Shown here: one piece after another, positions 14,760 through 29,046 of the stretch | How the letters are laid out: every line of letters begins with the position of its first letter | Position numbering within the stretch: position 1 is the first letter of the stretch | From: Chrysomallon squamiferum | Lineage: Eukaryota; Mollusca; Gastropoda; Neomphalida; Peltospiridae | NCBI GenBank assembly: GCA_012295275.1 | Contig: CM022670.1 | Coordinates: forward strand, 23,477,755-23,541,754 | Direction: 5' to 3' | DNA: 64,000 nucleotides | The notes under the pieces: model-generated | Database searches by the model: none | Seen by the model: the letters and a program-made list of their open reading frames with translations, nothing else | What the model was told of the DNA's origin: nothing | Program-made: the position numbers and the translations under genes

Positions 14760-15300
14760 TACAGATCTGCTAGATCTGAATGTCAGTTACAGACTTGTCT
14801 GAGTAAACTTCAGCAATGGGTAACTGATAATGATATTAGATTATCAGTGACAAAATAGTCTGTATGCATTTTTGCTAAAAAAGAGGTTTCCATCCAGATC
14901 CACAACTGTTTTTGGATAAAAATTAATTTCCTGTCATGGAAAAATACAAATGTCTCACCGTTATTTTTGACAAAAAACTGTAATTTATCCCTCATTTAAA
15001 GTGTGTTGAAAAGAAGGGATTAAAGGCCTGGAATGCTTTAAAAGTTGTAGGACATACGGTTTTACTCTGCTTATATAGATTTAATGTGAGATCAAACTTA
15101 GATTATGGATAGATTGTGTATAGATTCCATGCAAGTGCTACCTACAGATGCTCTCTTCCATACACAAATCAGGATATTAGAACATCACTTGTTGAGAGCT
15201 AGAAAGTTAGATGTCTTCTCAGTAAGCATCAAAATTGTGTTTGAGAGATTGGAGTGCTGTAGACAGTCAAGGAAGCATGAAGTTGTATTATCGCTTAATT
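14760..15300 (+). mobile_element. Decayed non-LTR retrotransposon reverse-transcriptase fragment
   Basis: Broken by stops and frameshifts, the plus strand still reads as the thumb-side end of a Jockey/R1/RTE-type reverse transcriptase. The visible blocks, in order, are CLSKLQQWVTDNDIRLSVTK (14796-14855), then a 'CMHFxKKRGxHPDPQLFLDK' block (about 14865-14925), then remnants of the 'vLkrrdxrPGMLKVVGHT' and 'FNVRSNLDYG' blocks (15006-15110). Known elements of these groups have the same block order. No endonuclease, 5' end, 3' tail or target-site duplication is seen, so this is a fossil piece. The clade assignment is uncertain. Confidence 0.75.
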
Positions 15301-15906
15301 AATATATATTTTTACTTTAAAAAAGAAAATCCACCACACTGTAAACTATCAATGTTTGTTGTAAGTGCATCACATTTTGGTGGTTTGTTTGGACCTAAAA
15401 TCATTCAGTCAGTGTATTTTGTAATCATTTAGATTTCATCAACATCTTATTTAAAAAAATTTAAAACCTACTTTCTTTTATAAGAAATTTCTAAAGCATC
15501 CACAATATTATTTGTCCATTGTAAGAAATTTTAGAATATCTGTGATAATATTATTGTTGTTTGTTATGTTGTTGTTGCAGAAATCTGCATATATGCACAT
15601 ATATAAATATGTGTGTGTGTATGTGTGTGTTTTTAATAATATTATATGTCACCTAATTACACTGACTAATTTTTAAATAATTGTTTTCTTTATCTTTAAA
15701 TGACACCCAATAGCTGCAGTGTTGTCAAACAAACATATTTTTAATCTGAGCAGCATCACATGCCAAGATTCAGCTATTCTCAGTAGGATGGCAAGGATGG
15801 TATAACCTAAACAACATGTTATCCAAACTGTTTTAATTGTTTATAATTTTAAATGATAAAACAATATTTATCTTCTGGTGAAAACATAATTAGTACTTAT
15901 TTTTTA

Positions 15907-15910
15907 ATTT

Positions 15911-15945
<35 letters not shown>
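15907..15945. repeat. Poly(T) tract
   Basis: About 39 uninterrupted T residues in the PPT1/alpha-2/delta spacer. It could be a retroposon tail on the minus strand, but no body is recognised beside it. Confidence 0.85.
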
Positions 15946-17322
15946 CAAATAACAAAACCAAAATAAATTTAAAATCTACCACTTTATTAACAATCTAAAC
16001 AAGTTGATTACACTCATTCTGAGCTGGGTGTTTTGATGTTTTTGTTTTTACCTGTGAATAAATCACTGACAATTCTGAACATGAAGTACATCATTACAAC
16101 AAAATGGTCATCAGTCTCAACAACACAGTCAAATTCACTTTTACATTCACTACAGTAATAATGTGCATCCCCAAAAGTTGTTTAATGTTTAAAAATAAAC
16201 ACAAACTATATGTAATGAAATATACAAACTATGTTGAAACATATATTAAAAAAAACAAAACAAACAACAACAACAATAGGTTATGAAGTAAATGTAAAAC
16301 AAATATAAATCAACAGGCAGTAACTAAAGAAATTTATGTAAATATTACACTCTGTTTCTGGCAGGATCACAACAAAATATTAAAAATTAAACAGTAAAGT
16401 GTTTTTAATAATATACAACAACAAAATTTTTTAAAATAAAATAATAACAAGATATATAGAATAAATATTTAAAAATAAAACCCAAACTACTACAAAATAT
16501 TTGGTAATTAACTGTGGAATGTGTTTCAAGAGGTGGGATTAGCTATATTGTGCAATTTGAAACAAGTTGTAAATGCATTGGTTACATTAACAACACATAG
16601 GTGTATGTATATATATAAAATATTCTAAAAAAAAGTGCTGTTTGGCACAGAGATCAGTTTAGCCTTGAAAGCCTAAAGAATGTAATGTATGAGATCACAA
16701 AATCTAACAACAAACAAGCTTTTCACTAATGAAAATATACCAAGTTTTGTAAAGTCTTTCTTTTCATGATTTATACATGTGATGTATCTCCCTAGTAAAA
16801 TTCTGTGTATGTTTCAAAATAAAAGGTATCTGTGAATGTTCTATCCAACATTTTGCTAAAAATGTATTTATTAACATAACACACACTGATTTAGCAAAAG
16901 AGGATATTTAGACACAAGAAGATTAGAAAGTAAAAACAAATTGTTATGAACTGCACTGGTGGTTTTGAAAACATCCTTTAAATAATCAGTTTGCAATAGC
17001 AGTTACAATACTTTAAAAACAAAATAAATAAATAACAACAAAATAAGATATTCAGAAACAAACCCAATATTTCTAACATTATGTTTGACTTTTTATATTG
17101 GATAAACAGGAAAGATAATTATCAGACATCCTGAATTCTTATTTTCTATTTTATGAATGGTTAATTTAGATTGTTACTGTGCTTAATAACATGCAAGTTT
17201 GTTTTTGTTTTTTTCAACAGTTAGCTAGAACTATTCATATATATGTAGATGATCAAATGCTTTTCTTCTTCTTTTATTTTTATTTTTTTAATAAACTGTT
17301 AAAACTGGAACATGTATTAAAT

Positions 17323-20300
17323 TCAACTGATAGTTAGAACTACTGAAGTAATTAAAAGTAACAGACATGCACCAAAGCTAGATGCCTTTGTGTATTTACA
17401 TTCAAGATCTAAATCATGAAGAACAGGACATTTGTTCTCCTGTGCTAGTGTCTTCTTTGAATGTTCTTTGTGTGCACAAGTTCCATTGATAATACGGTAA
17501 GCTCCTGAGGTCACAATACTGAAACAAAAATAAGACAAACCTTACCACTGCTTTAAGAAAATAAATAAGAAACATAAGTAACAAATATATGTTATATAAA
17601 AAGAATTAAAATATTGAATTCCAAAGAAATAAGAAAATTATAAAATGTTTATAAAAACACTCAAATATCCATCATTCCTTTATTTACGTAAACATGCCTA
17701 TGTTGATGGTAGTTAAGTATGGTAGTTCAAATAAAAGGAAAAAATTAGTATTATATAACTTATTTTCAATAAATGTTTGAAAATACTTTAGAAATATTTA
17801 TTAAATGGAAATATGAGCTAGTATAAAGAAAAGACTAAACTCTGGTAATCAGTAACTCACCTTCGAGTTATTTTACAGTTAAAATTGTAAAAAAGAGATT
17901 CTCTATAATGCTGATAATTTTCTATCACCAGCAGGTACAGATTGGTCTTTGGAAGAGCAGTCACATAGTAGAAACCAGACATGCATGGACCAGATACATT
18001 CCCTGTGATCATTTCAATCGGTCCTAGAAAAAAAAATTTTCATTTAGATCCACCTATGAAATAAATTAAACCTATTATTTTTTTAATCCACTAGGCATAC
18101 AAATTCCAAACTGATCTAAATTATAAAAATAATTGTAGACAGTAATTAATATTGCATTTAATAATAATCCCATTTTTATTTGGATAAGCTAAAAGAAATT
18201 TTTCTGAAGTTGTGCAAAATCACAATCCTTTATGATAAATATTATTAATTAACTTGAACAATAATCTAAAATAGTTCAAATACAAAGTGGATAAGTAATT
18301 TTTGTCATAACTGTTTGGCTTAATTTGATACTAAGAATTAAAAAATATAAAATTCCTTACCTAAAGCTGAATCATCTGCTTTATAGCTGACAACATCCTG
18401 AATACAACCAAACTCACTACGAAACATGGCTATTGGTCCACGGTTTTTGTAGTAATCATCCAACTCTTCAGGTTTCTTTGGTATACCAGCCAAAGTGACC
18501 TGAAAATTCAACAATTAACCTATAATAATATCATTAATCAATTAAATAGATATCATGAATACAAATGAAAACATCATATCAATATATTTTTATAAAGTTT
18601 ATTAAGAAAGAATTTTTATATATGTATATATATACGGCCATTTCTTTAAGTCATATTTACACATTTCATGCAATAAAGTGTTAATTAGTATTAATAAATG
18701 TATCTGATGCTCAACATAATGCTTACACAGTCAGTAAATTCATCTAAGGAATGATTTAATATTCACATATTCTTTTACCTTAGGTGCTTCTGGTGTTATT
18801 CGACAAGAACCTTGAAAATCAAATGATTCCTTGCGCCTGAAAAATCCATGTTTGTAAACCAATTCCTTCATAATTTCACCTTCTTTTCTTCCCAAAGTGA
18901 CACCTGCATACTTGCTTTTATCCAGACTGCTTGCTGTCAGGAAGTCTGGGTCCATCACCAGATAGGAATTATAATCAAACAAGTAACACCTGTTAAGTAC
19001 ACAGTTAAACCAAGTGAATCAATAAAAATTCTCTTTTTAAAATTAGATTAAGTATAAAATCTTTTTATAAAAATATTAATTTAATTTGTTTTTTGCATTT
19101 ATATAAAATTAAGATTCCTGACAATACGAATTTGGATGATTTTGAACTTAATTTTACATTTAAAGTATAATCTAAAAGGAACAATTCCACAAAATACTAT
19201 ACAGATTAATGCAGCAAATTGCCATTTAAAATTTAAAAATCTTACTTTGTTTCGCATCCTGGTTCACCATCTGGACAAGTGTAATTTTGCCCACAAGATT
19301 TACGGAAGTCGCTGGCTTGCATGCTGCCCATGGTTTTGTTTTGGAAGTCGTCGTACAGAATGTCTAAACCAGTGACAGCTTCCACTCTCTCTGTGGCACA
19401 GCGACGGTGGTTGGAGTTTGGTCCTGGGGCCTTGCTGAGATAACACACCTCTGAAAATTCATCACAAACACGAAGAAATTAATTAACCTCTTGTGTTAGA
19501 GAATACTATTAAGCATATCAGACATTCGCATCTAGTTTTGTCTCTAAAGATGAAAGTTTGTTTTACCTATTAAAAAAAATTCTTATAATAAACATATAAC
19601 TTTGCAGACCAATGTCAGGAAATTATTTCTGATTTGCTTCTCATGGCATCTTAAGAGTGATTTTACCAGCGTTTCTGGATTTTGGTGAGGTTTTTTTTTC
19701 TGTTTTTGTTTGTTTGTTCTGTTTTATTTTTGTTTTGTTTTTGACATTAACAGTTTGTGACATAGGTGCTTATCCCTGATTTTTGTTCATTCTTTACAAT
19801 CAGTATATAATAATAAATGTTATTTTACAAAACCATACACTTATAATAATACATATCTTTACTTTCAGATCCTAAAGATTTTCAAGTTGAGCAAAATAAA
19901 CGTATGAGTATAGTTTCACAATTTCTATAAATACAGTTTTTCCTTGCAATATTAAGATCAAAGATATAACAACAGACTTACTAATAAGACAGTCACTGTC
20001 CACCTCACATTTGCAGCCTCCAAGCTTAGCTCCCTTTGCATACTGTTCACATTCTTTATCAGTTTTAGGAGTCATTCCTTCAAACACAGCCTGGGAGATT
20101 GTGTTGATCTTACCCACACCTGCAGAGTCCATGTACGGTGTGGAGATTGAAGTTTTGTGAGGAGCAGAACTAGTTCTCTTGTACCAAGGTCGTCTAATGA
20201 AACAAAACAAAAAATGGTTTGAACTAAACTGACCCAATTTGGAATTTTATGTATAATCAGTTTGGTTGCAAAGGAAATGACTTAAGAAAAGCATGCTACT

Positions 20301-23300
20301 ATGATTTATTTATAAAAAGACAATCAATTTCTGTAATAAAATTGTGTTTATTTCTGTTATTAAAATTATTTCCAACAGAAATAAATTCCATAAGTTATGT
20401 TGTATCTATATTTCTTATTTATTTATTTATTTATTTTTTTTTTTTTTTTTTTTGTGTTTGTTCTAATTAATTATTAGTAACCATAACAGATGATATGGAT
20501 CTAACAAGTTCTGAATCTACAGTAGTAATCTATCTTGAGAAGATCTATGTTTTTTGTATTTTAAAAAAGTTACTTTGTTGGATCGTATTCTCGTTTTGAG
20601 CGATGTCCTGGGTATGTCCTGAACACACCACTTCTCAGTCCAACATTTGTCCACTTGATCTGTTTTATTGACTCAAAGTCTCTGGTCCTCCAGATCACTT
20701 CTATTGGCTGAGTTATCAACACATCAGCTCTGAAACAAACATTTACTAAAACTTTTACCTCTTAAAAGAAAACCATATATTTAACGTTAAAACCATTATG
20801 CTGTTACTAACATTGATAATAACTACGTTTTATACAACATAATACAAATTTAAAACAACTGTTAACTGACAGAAAATTTGCATTTATGGATTAATTCATA
20901 CTAAACTTGTTATCAGTAATAATAATTTCACTTTCATGAGTAACAGTTACAACTGTATAAGATCAGAGCAGTGTGACATGGTACTGTGTTGTTAGTGTGT
21001 TAATAAAAATCAGAACAACAGCAAAACAATTTCTTAAAATAAAACCCATAATAAATTACGTCACAAAATAAGCATCTAACTTAAAAGAAAATATTTTTAG
21101 ATCAGCACATATTAAGTAAATAGTAAATACAGATCTGTATAAATTAAATTTTAAAATAATTATTATTTTAACGTTAATTTAACGTAGATACTAAATTATT
21201 TATCATATAGAAAAACACAATTTACCGAACACCCTTTCTAAATTTCTGTTTTCCAAATTCACATCCTTCATCTTTCTGGTCACTGTTTATCCAGATGTGA
21301 GCATCCAGTGTCTTCTGAGCCAAGTTGTCATCATACATGTACGTGGTTGGGTCACACCAGGCTTTCGGTGGTAAAAATATTGTAGAGTATTTGTAGCTGA
21401 TTCGAAGACCTGGGTAGCGACTTTCATTTTCACGAACATCAATTTCCTCATAAACTCCAGGCAGCTCTTTTCTTAACAAAGTACTGTTGTACTCTTTAAG
21501 GAGATTGAAATAACTCTGATGATATTTAGATCTGTCCAAAGGTTCCTGAGATCTCCGAAATTCCTGAAAACATTTTACAGTATGTAAGACAATATAAATA
21601 TGCATTTTTATTTCTTAATGAAATAACACACACCAGATCAACTAAAAAAATATGTATTTTAGAATTACTCCAGTTATTGTTCATTAACAGACTAAATTAA
21701 ATAGATATGACATTAATCAAAATGTTTCACAAATGGTAATTAAAATATATTTAACATAATAATTTTTGACACACTCTGACAAAGTATCTTAAATGCAAAT
21801 TTTTTCATAACTTAATTTACAATGTTAATAACGAAAATGAATAAGTAAAATATTTTTATTTTCTTACCATGTCAGTTTCATATAAACAGTATGCAAATGA
21901 GTATTCTGCATCTTCAAGTGCTCCATAAAAATAAGTCTACAAAGAAAAGTGGCAAACAAAAAAGATATATATATAATTTCAAATATAAATCTTTGGATCA
22001 GAGATACAATTCTTAAGTTAGTTTCATATCCTCCTATGTTTAGCCATCAACTTTATAAGTATGACCTGACCAATTATGGGTTTATTTTTGTTACTGATTT
22101 TAATAAAACAAAAACTGTTACATGACTATCAATTTACCTTTGGTCCTTTGCTTGTGACAACTTTGATTTGGTTGGTGATACCAGCTCTCATTTCACTTTC
22201 AATAAATGAGAACTCTGCAGGATTGCCATGTTTGTCTACTTCCAGCTGAGAAATAGGGATGAAGATAGGATCCTCCAGCAACTGAAAGTAGGATCATGAA
22301 GAAATTTTGAAAATATTTAGCAAAATTAATTATTACAAAAAGTGGCTATTGTGTCCTTCATCAACTGTCCTGTAGAGATTTGAGAAATATTTAAGCTTTA
22401 ACCCAATAAATTAATACAGAAATCAGTCACTATTTTTGTCTCATAAAATTTAACTGTTAAAGACACAGAAATTTATTAGTAGCTTGTTATTGATAATTCT
22501 TTGTATATATTTTTCTATGTTGTTTGGATCACAATAATAAAAACTGTTCTGGGTTTATTAAATTAACAAAGCATAAGAAACTAGATATTTAGAAAATTTG
22601 ATTATAACAACTAACCCCTTTACTTGGTTTTAATCTTGGGTGGTAGATTGTTTCTCCTTGATTGTTGATTAGAAATGAATATACAGATCCCCACATGTGT
22701 TTTGTGAGAAAATTCTCAATTTCATCTAAAGTTGCATCAACTCCAACAACACCAATATACCTGCAATGAAGCATTTAATACCTTTAAGAAAAACCTTTCT
22801 ACTTATAAAACATACAGACAAAACAAAACAAAAAATCATTATAAAAATCATTTTAAAAAAATCATAACAATACTAATACTACAATTTCCAGTAATAAAGA
22901 AATGGATGAGTAAATGGCCTATTACATTTCCTATAAAACTACTATTGTTTTGTAAATAATTCTCTATGACAACAAAATCTTGACAAACTTACTTTCCTGT
23001 TATCCGACTCAGCACAGGTATTGAGTATGTGACCATGAGACCAAGTCCCCAGGAATCAAGATACGGTGACGTCCACAAGGCTTTGCTACTCTGAGCATTG
23101 GAAGAAAGAAAGTCAAAATAGTTGCTCATTTGTGAGATAAGATTCTCACCAGTCATCAGCTTCTTGAAGCTGCCACGGCCAATGTCACAAGCTGATCGCC
23201 CAGGAAACAATTCTGCATCTTCAATTAAAAGATAACTGAAGATACGAGCCTGAAAACATTAAATAAAATTATGATTTATTAACGTGAAACTGACAATGAA

Positions 23301-24819
23301 CTGACTTCATCGATGTTAAATTATCTGTGCCTGGATTCAAGATCATTTATGGAAAAAATTAAAACTTAAATCCAACTTACAGGTGGATCAAGCTTGCTAT
23401 TTTCTTCTATGTGAACATTCCACACTTTGGTAAAGTTATATTTGCAAATTGGTCCAGGAACATAGCCACTTCTGGTGTAATATCCTGCAAAACATGTATT
23501 ATTAATTTGAAAAGCTGTGATGAGACATATTCAGCTGTACAAATTAATATTTTATCAGTGCAGTATACATGAGATGTGTCAAAATTAAATCAACTATTAC
23601 ATATTTCAATACTTAATTTCAGAATAAGTCTATAATTATGCAAAGAAATTACCATTTTATCTACTTTATTTCTATAAAGACTTTTTTTTTCAAAGATACC
23701 TTTTAACTGAAACATACCTGGACCACACCTTACTTCCTCTCCATCAGTATCAAGTCCATCTGTAGCAAACACAATCAGTGACTGACATCCTGTGCGAGGA
23801 ACACTTCGAAGAAGTTGCAAAGCCATTTCAAATCCTTTCCTGAATGAGAATAATAATATAAAAAAAATTACTGTCAAAACATCAAGTAAATTTTCAGTAA
23901 AAAAATAATTTAAATATTTTAAGTCCAGAAATGAATGCTTAAAACTTACTCCAGTTCACTTGTACCTCCAGCTTCCCTCATCATTATCTTTTCAATGAGA
24001 TCCTTTCTATGAGCAATTGTTGCAGGCACCATTCCATCAGACTGGCAGCTCATCACCTCTGTGTCGTAGGGATGCCATCTGAGTAACAAATAAAAGAATC
24101 ATTCAGTGTAAACTAAGAGTCTAAATATATTCTGAATACTTTCAGTTGATTATTTTTAATGTTTAACTTGATACCAATCTTTGACAATAAAACAGACATT
24201 AATTTTTGGAAATATTAAAGTCATAACATCACAGTAGAGACATTTTTTTTATTAAGTTGGGCATCTCTGATGTTGAATTAGTTTTAAAATTTGTCTTTTC
24301 TAATCACCTCTTGATGCCAAATGGCACAGAAATTTTTTAAATACCATGTGAAAAAAAATATGTTAATTGTTTGACTGTGGAAATGGTTTTATTGGAGGTG
24401 GGGGAAAGAAGTAAAAAAAGAATATGAAAACCAAAACATTTTTAAATGCAATTACTGGAAGAGTTACTGTGTACAGATTTTGTATGTTATTAACATCCTG
24501 TAAAAATATAAACCAAACTGGAATATATGAAGTACACAGTTGACTTTGACTTACTTGCCCACTTCATCCCAGTGACTGGCGCGAGCACATATCACATTAA
24601 CATAGTCCTGTTTTGTCAGTGTATTGATAACAGTCTTTGCAACAGCCTTCGCAATTTCAAACTTTTCTCCCTTCATGGAAAGACTTGAGGAAAAAAAGAT
24701 GCATTCAGATATTCAAGTTCAGTATTTTTATATCACCAAACTAAAAGCAACATATATATTTCTGTCATCCAAACACACACACACACAAACACAAACACAC
24801 ACACACAATCACACACACA

Positions 24820-24850
<31 letters not shown>

Positions 24851-26889
24851 CACACAGATACCTATACATAAAATTAGAGATCTCATCATGTGTTTTCTGT
24901 ACTCTTAATTATCCCCTGGTCTAATCTTGTTACCATGTCTTGGCCATGGTATGGTGCATTATCAGCATTATCCTTTATTTTTGAAATCTCCAATTAAAGA
25001 CACACACAGACACACACACACACACACACATATATATACATAATATAATTCTTCAAATATTGTCAAACAAGGTAAGGTATTAGAATATTTTTATTATTAC
25101 CTGCAGTCCAAAATGATAATAACATCTTTTGGTCCACTCGTTGCAGCTATATACCATGGTCTTAGTCGAGGGTCATAATCATTGTAAAATCCTGCAAAAT
25201 TAATCGACCATTTCCGTCCTGGAAAAAGTCTTGTAATTCCTAATGTGGTTCCAAAATACTGCCACCTAGAAAATTAGTAAACTAAATAAATATTATTATC
25301 TGAATAGCAAATTAATTTTTTTTTCTTAAAGACAAAGTAGCAGACATTGTTTCTGTTTCTTTGCAAAAGTTTATGAAAATGAATAAGTGCATGGAAACAA
25401 TATTAAAAAACATGTAAAATGATACCATCTAATTTAATAATGAAAGTTGGTTTGGTTGTTTTTTCCAGATTTCAGGATCATATAAAGATATGTGATTTTT
25501 ACTATTTTATAATTTAAAACTAAATTAACAAAAAAATGTATCTTGTTTTATTGAAAAATAGATCAGAATATGAAGAAAGGTCATTTTTCACTACTGTTTT
25601 AAAATTTTCAGTTTCAGACTCATTATTTACTTGCATATTAAAAAAATAATAATTGTAAGTGCTGAACTGTTGATAGTTTGATTAATTTACCTCATTAATG
25701 GATCTTCAGCAGCATTCTGGTGAAAGACTTCTTCCAGTTTGGCAGTGTATACAAAGCTGTTTATAACTGCTTTGTCATCCCTTGGAACTTCATCTGCTAT
25801 TTTCACTGTCGAATATTTTGAACTGACACTCTGCCGAAAGTATCTGAAGATGAAAATAATGTCATCACTTTGTATAGCTTTCTAAACAAAATCAAATATC
25901 AAGCAGGATTTAATACAAATCTTTATTATAAAAATTTACATGTGAACTATTTTTAATGATATCTAACTATATTTAACATGCCAAGCTGTTCTCTCATTTT
26001 ATCATTATATGAAGACTGTATGTTAAAGTATCATGAAATGTTCATTCATTCTGCTTTAGAATTACTGTTTTAAACAATAAGTAAATTTTTAAATATATGA
26101 ATAAGAATGTATCAGTAAAATAAGTACCTTCTATACTACAAGTATGTATATTCAATGTATATATGTGTGTTTCTCTGTGTATGTGTGTGTGTTTTCATAT
26201 ATATAGTACTTACGGATTAAAATCAAGATCTACAGGCAATAATTTTGGAATGTCTGAATCTTTATAGACATCTCGACTGAGATCATGAAGTGATGTCACA
26301 TTTGTGGTAAGATTAGCTGTAATGAAGTCATCATAAAGTTCTTGGGCCTTTGCTGCAAGTCTCTACAATAGGGAAATAGTAGGTAACATTTTTAAAATAC
26401 ATAATGTTTCAACCTAAATATAAAATATACTTAATGATTTCAGTTCTTTTATTTATTCAGTGTAAAATATTTAAAATAAAATACATAAATTTATCTTAAC
26501 CTATATTCTAAAGAAAAAAATTACAAACACAAACTCAGATTTTCACAATCACAATTGTTGTATTTATTACAAAACATCAGCATCAGTATTATTTAAATAA
26601 AAAAATAGCTATTCTGTGACAAAATTTGCATTATGCATTATAAATACAGCAGACAACTGAAGCATTAATAACTGAATTATTTACAAACCAATACAACTAG
26701 TACATTTTAACATTTATTTCCAGCTATACCTCTGCAGCTCTTGTTTTTTTCTTGAAGTAATCACCAAGTGTTTCCTTCACTTGGTTTACAATCTCTGCAC
26801 CATCTTTCTTTTCAAAAGAGTAAACAGCCTGATCTAGATAACTCTGAGTGTCATGGCGTCGAATTCCATCATTAGCTAGCTGCAGAAAT

Positions 26890-26927
<38 letters not shown>

Positions 26928-27383
26928 ACTATTTTCTGATATTCAGTTTCAAAAATAATATACCAGCCCTTTACTTTTATACCAAATAAAAATGCAATTT
27001 ATAATAAATATAACTAGGGGTTTTTGCCTTACTATGAATGATGATTATAGCATTTAAAACAGAAAATGTGTTAAACACACTATTATCTCTGAATGATGTA
27101 TGCTTAAATTTAAAACAGAAAATATGTTAAAAATAACTATTGATCTGTAAATGATGTCTGCTTAAAGTTAACTGTTACAAAATTACAGTATAATTTAAAT
27201 TAATTGATCTACCTGTAATATGTAATTTTGTATAAGCATAGCCCAGTTCTGAACATCCCCTGACAGAGTTCCAATATCCACTTTCTCTTCTCCGTGTCCA
27301 ATGGAAACTGTTAGTGAGGGAATGGTCACAAAACACACAGCTGCTGCAAGACAGCTGCTGACTGCCAGGTGGTTGCTCCCCAT
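17323..27383 (-). CDS. CACNA2D: Voltage-gated calcium channel alpha-2/delta-type subunit (VWA + Cache)
   Basis: Twenty-one exons in transcript order: 27383-27213, 26879-26730, 26362-26214, 25843-25691, 25265-25101, 24683-24555, 24078-23950, 23839-23718, 23484-23381, 23249-22993, 22760-22616, 22281-22138, 21936-21868, 21563-21226, 20729-20574, 20193-19982, 19450-19246, 18989-18779, 18499-18361, 18023-17861, 17518-17323. Every junction is in phase, giving 1168 residues, the usual family size. A signal peptide (about 1-27) is followed by an N-terminal coiled region, FYNDYDPRLRPWY, a VWA domain (from about 255) and a Cache domain (about 470-600). A second RPWY motif lies at 795-798, followed by a cysteine-rich delta-like part. 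A final hydrophobic tail (about 1150-1168) without a cytosolic end suggests a GPI anchor. The MIDAS metal site is complete: D261, S263, S265, T345, D376. Such subunits raise surface delivery of Cav1/Cav2 channels. The family is clear; the paralogue (alpha-2/delta-3/4 type or another) is not, and the gene symbol is family level only. Confidence 0.93.
24771..24857. repeat. CA microsatellite in an alpha-2/delta intron
   Basis: Imperfect (CA)n of about 85 bases in the intron between the exons ending at 25101 and starting at 24683. A second CA/TA run follows at about 24998-25040. The near edge lies about 90 bases upstream of the acceptor of the exon starting at 24683. Confidence 0.9.
27053..27166. 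repeat. Diverged 57-base tandem duplication in alpha-2/delta intron 1
   Basis: Two adjacent copies start at about 27053 and 27110. Each begins with TTTAAAACAGAAAAT and ends with GATGT(A/C)TGCTTAAA, with substitutions between. They lie 47 bases downstream of the exon 1 donor in gene orientation. Confidence 0.8.
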
Positions 27384-27583
27384 GATTTTGTATTTCACAT
27401 AGTTTCAAATGTGTTGCTGAATACATTTGACCAGAAAAATAAAAATTTAGGCTACAAGTATATAAAATGATAATTTTTACCACATTAATAAATATCAAAG
27501 TAAATGATAAACCATTTATAAAAATTAAAATAATAACTGTCTTAACTAAATACATCTGTGATTTCAGAACAGTTATCAACACC

Positions 27584-27586
<3 letters not shown>

Positions 27587-27632
<46 letters not shown>
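27587..27632. repeat. CA microsatellite
   Basis: Perfect (CA)n of about 23 units, 200 bases upstream of the alpha-2/delta start codon. It is read as GT repeats on the coding strand and could lie in the promoter or 5' UTR. Confidence 0.95.
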
Positions 27633-27636
<4 letters not shown>

Positions 27637-28569
27637 ATTTCTTAAGGATTTGTTTTAGATCAGCTTAGGCATTTAGAAACAACATCTCAGAAATTTGTCC
27701 TGTGGATTTATTTATCGATTTTACACACACGCACACACATGCACACACACACACACAAATACTCACACACACGCATGTACGCACGCACACACACGCATGC
27801 ACAAACATAAAATATAATACTGTTTATGTTGATTACCGAATTCTGTATTAAACAGAATATTTCTTAAAACTGACTGTGTAATTACTTTTCAGTCACAAAA
27901 CCATCTGGCTTTTATAAACCCAAAATCTGATCACTGGAAGATAAATGCATGAACTGAAGTAATCAAACAGTGACAAAATATCCAGTGACAATGTAATCAA
28001 TATTATATTATAATGATGAGCATAGTTATTTCCATACGATAAATATCTGTCAGTATCACAATAATAATTGTGTTTATTTGTATCTAACCTATTTTACAGT
28101 TTTACCAAAAATAATTATGCTCACGATTTAATAAATCTTAAAATTAACATACCCCCTCATCGATCTTCGTCTTCATCTTGCTCATCTCTTGGTCGATTCC
28201 GACTTTTTCCACTGAATCTCAGTTCACATTTCAAGGGTTGTTTTTTTTGTTTTAGTTCTTTTTCAGATTAACAAAAATCCTCAAGTTATTAATAAATATC
28301 TGTTGGCATCTTACTAATAAATATTTTTATTTATTATTATTATTATTTTTTTTTTTTTAAAGAAATTATTAGAAGATATCATGCCTTAAACTATACATTT
28401 CTAGCTGCTAGTATATTATTGTCAGTATATACCAGATGTACTGACTACCGATAACAACCGAAAGAAACCGACAGACTCCGATAATATATTTAACAGGTTT
28501 ACATCATATAATAAATTTTGAATAGTCTGATTGCAGTTCACAGTTCATATAAAGTAATTCTGAGGATTC

Positions 28570-28621
<52 letters not shown>
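28570..28621. repeat. AAT microsatellite
   Basis: Perfect (AAT)n of about 17 units in the alpha-2/delta/PEX3 spacer. Confidence 0.95.
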
Positions 28622-28624
<3 letters not shown>

Positions 28625-29003
28625 GGAACTGTAAAACATTTTAATTTAATTTTCGGTGTTTTAATAATTTTATATCAAATGTTCCCTGGTCATATTTCCA
28701 AAAAAAAAAAAAATTATTTTGTTGATTTATCCAAAGCTGTTGTTAGAAAACGGTGCGTAAGAAGTTCGGACTGGAAGATGTTCGGTTTAATGATATTTTA
28801 GTATTAAAAGACGCGTAAATCCTGAGACCGCAAAATTCGTTTGGTTTTTGAGGAAATTTGATTGTTTGTTTGTTGCTTGGGGTTTTATTGTTGTTAGTTT
28901 TGACTTTCTTTGTGTGTGTGTGTGTGTTTTTTGTTATTACTATTGTTATTGTTATTTATTAATTTATTTATTTCATTTTCTTATTTATTTATTTACTTCA
29001 TTC

Positions 29004-29046
<43 letters not shown>

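Larger units (their letters stand above)
13439..17322. other. Convergent spacer between PPT1 and the alpha-2/delta gene
   Basis: Both flanking genes end into this 3.9 kb stretch, so its two ends are their 3' UTRs. Several AATAAA strings follow PPT1 (about 13710, 14184, 14531). The centre holds a dead reverse-transcriptase fragment (14760-15300) and a 40-base poly(T) run (about 15907-15945). No other coding sequence is recognised. Confidence 0.7.

Noticed and set aside
27384-27398. Possible upstream GTG start for the alpha-2/delta protein
   Set aside because: The frame upstream of the ATG at 27383 is open for only a few codons, and the ATG directly begins a good signal peptide.
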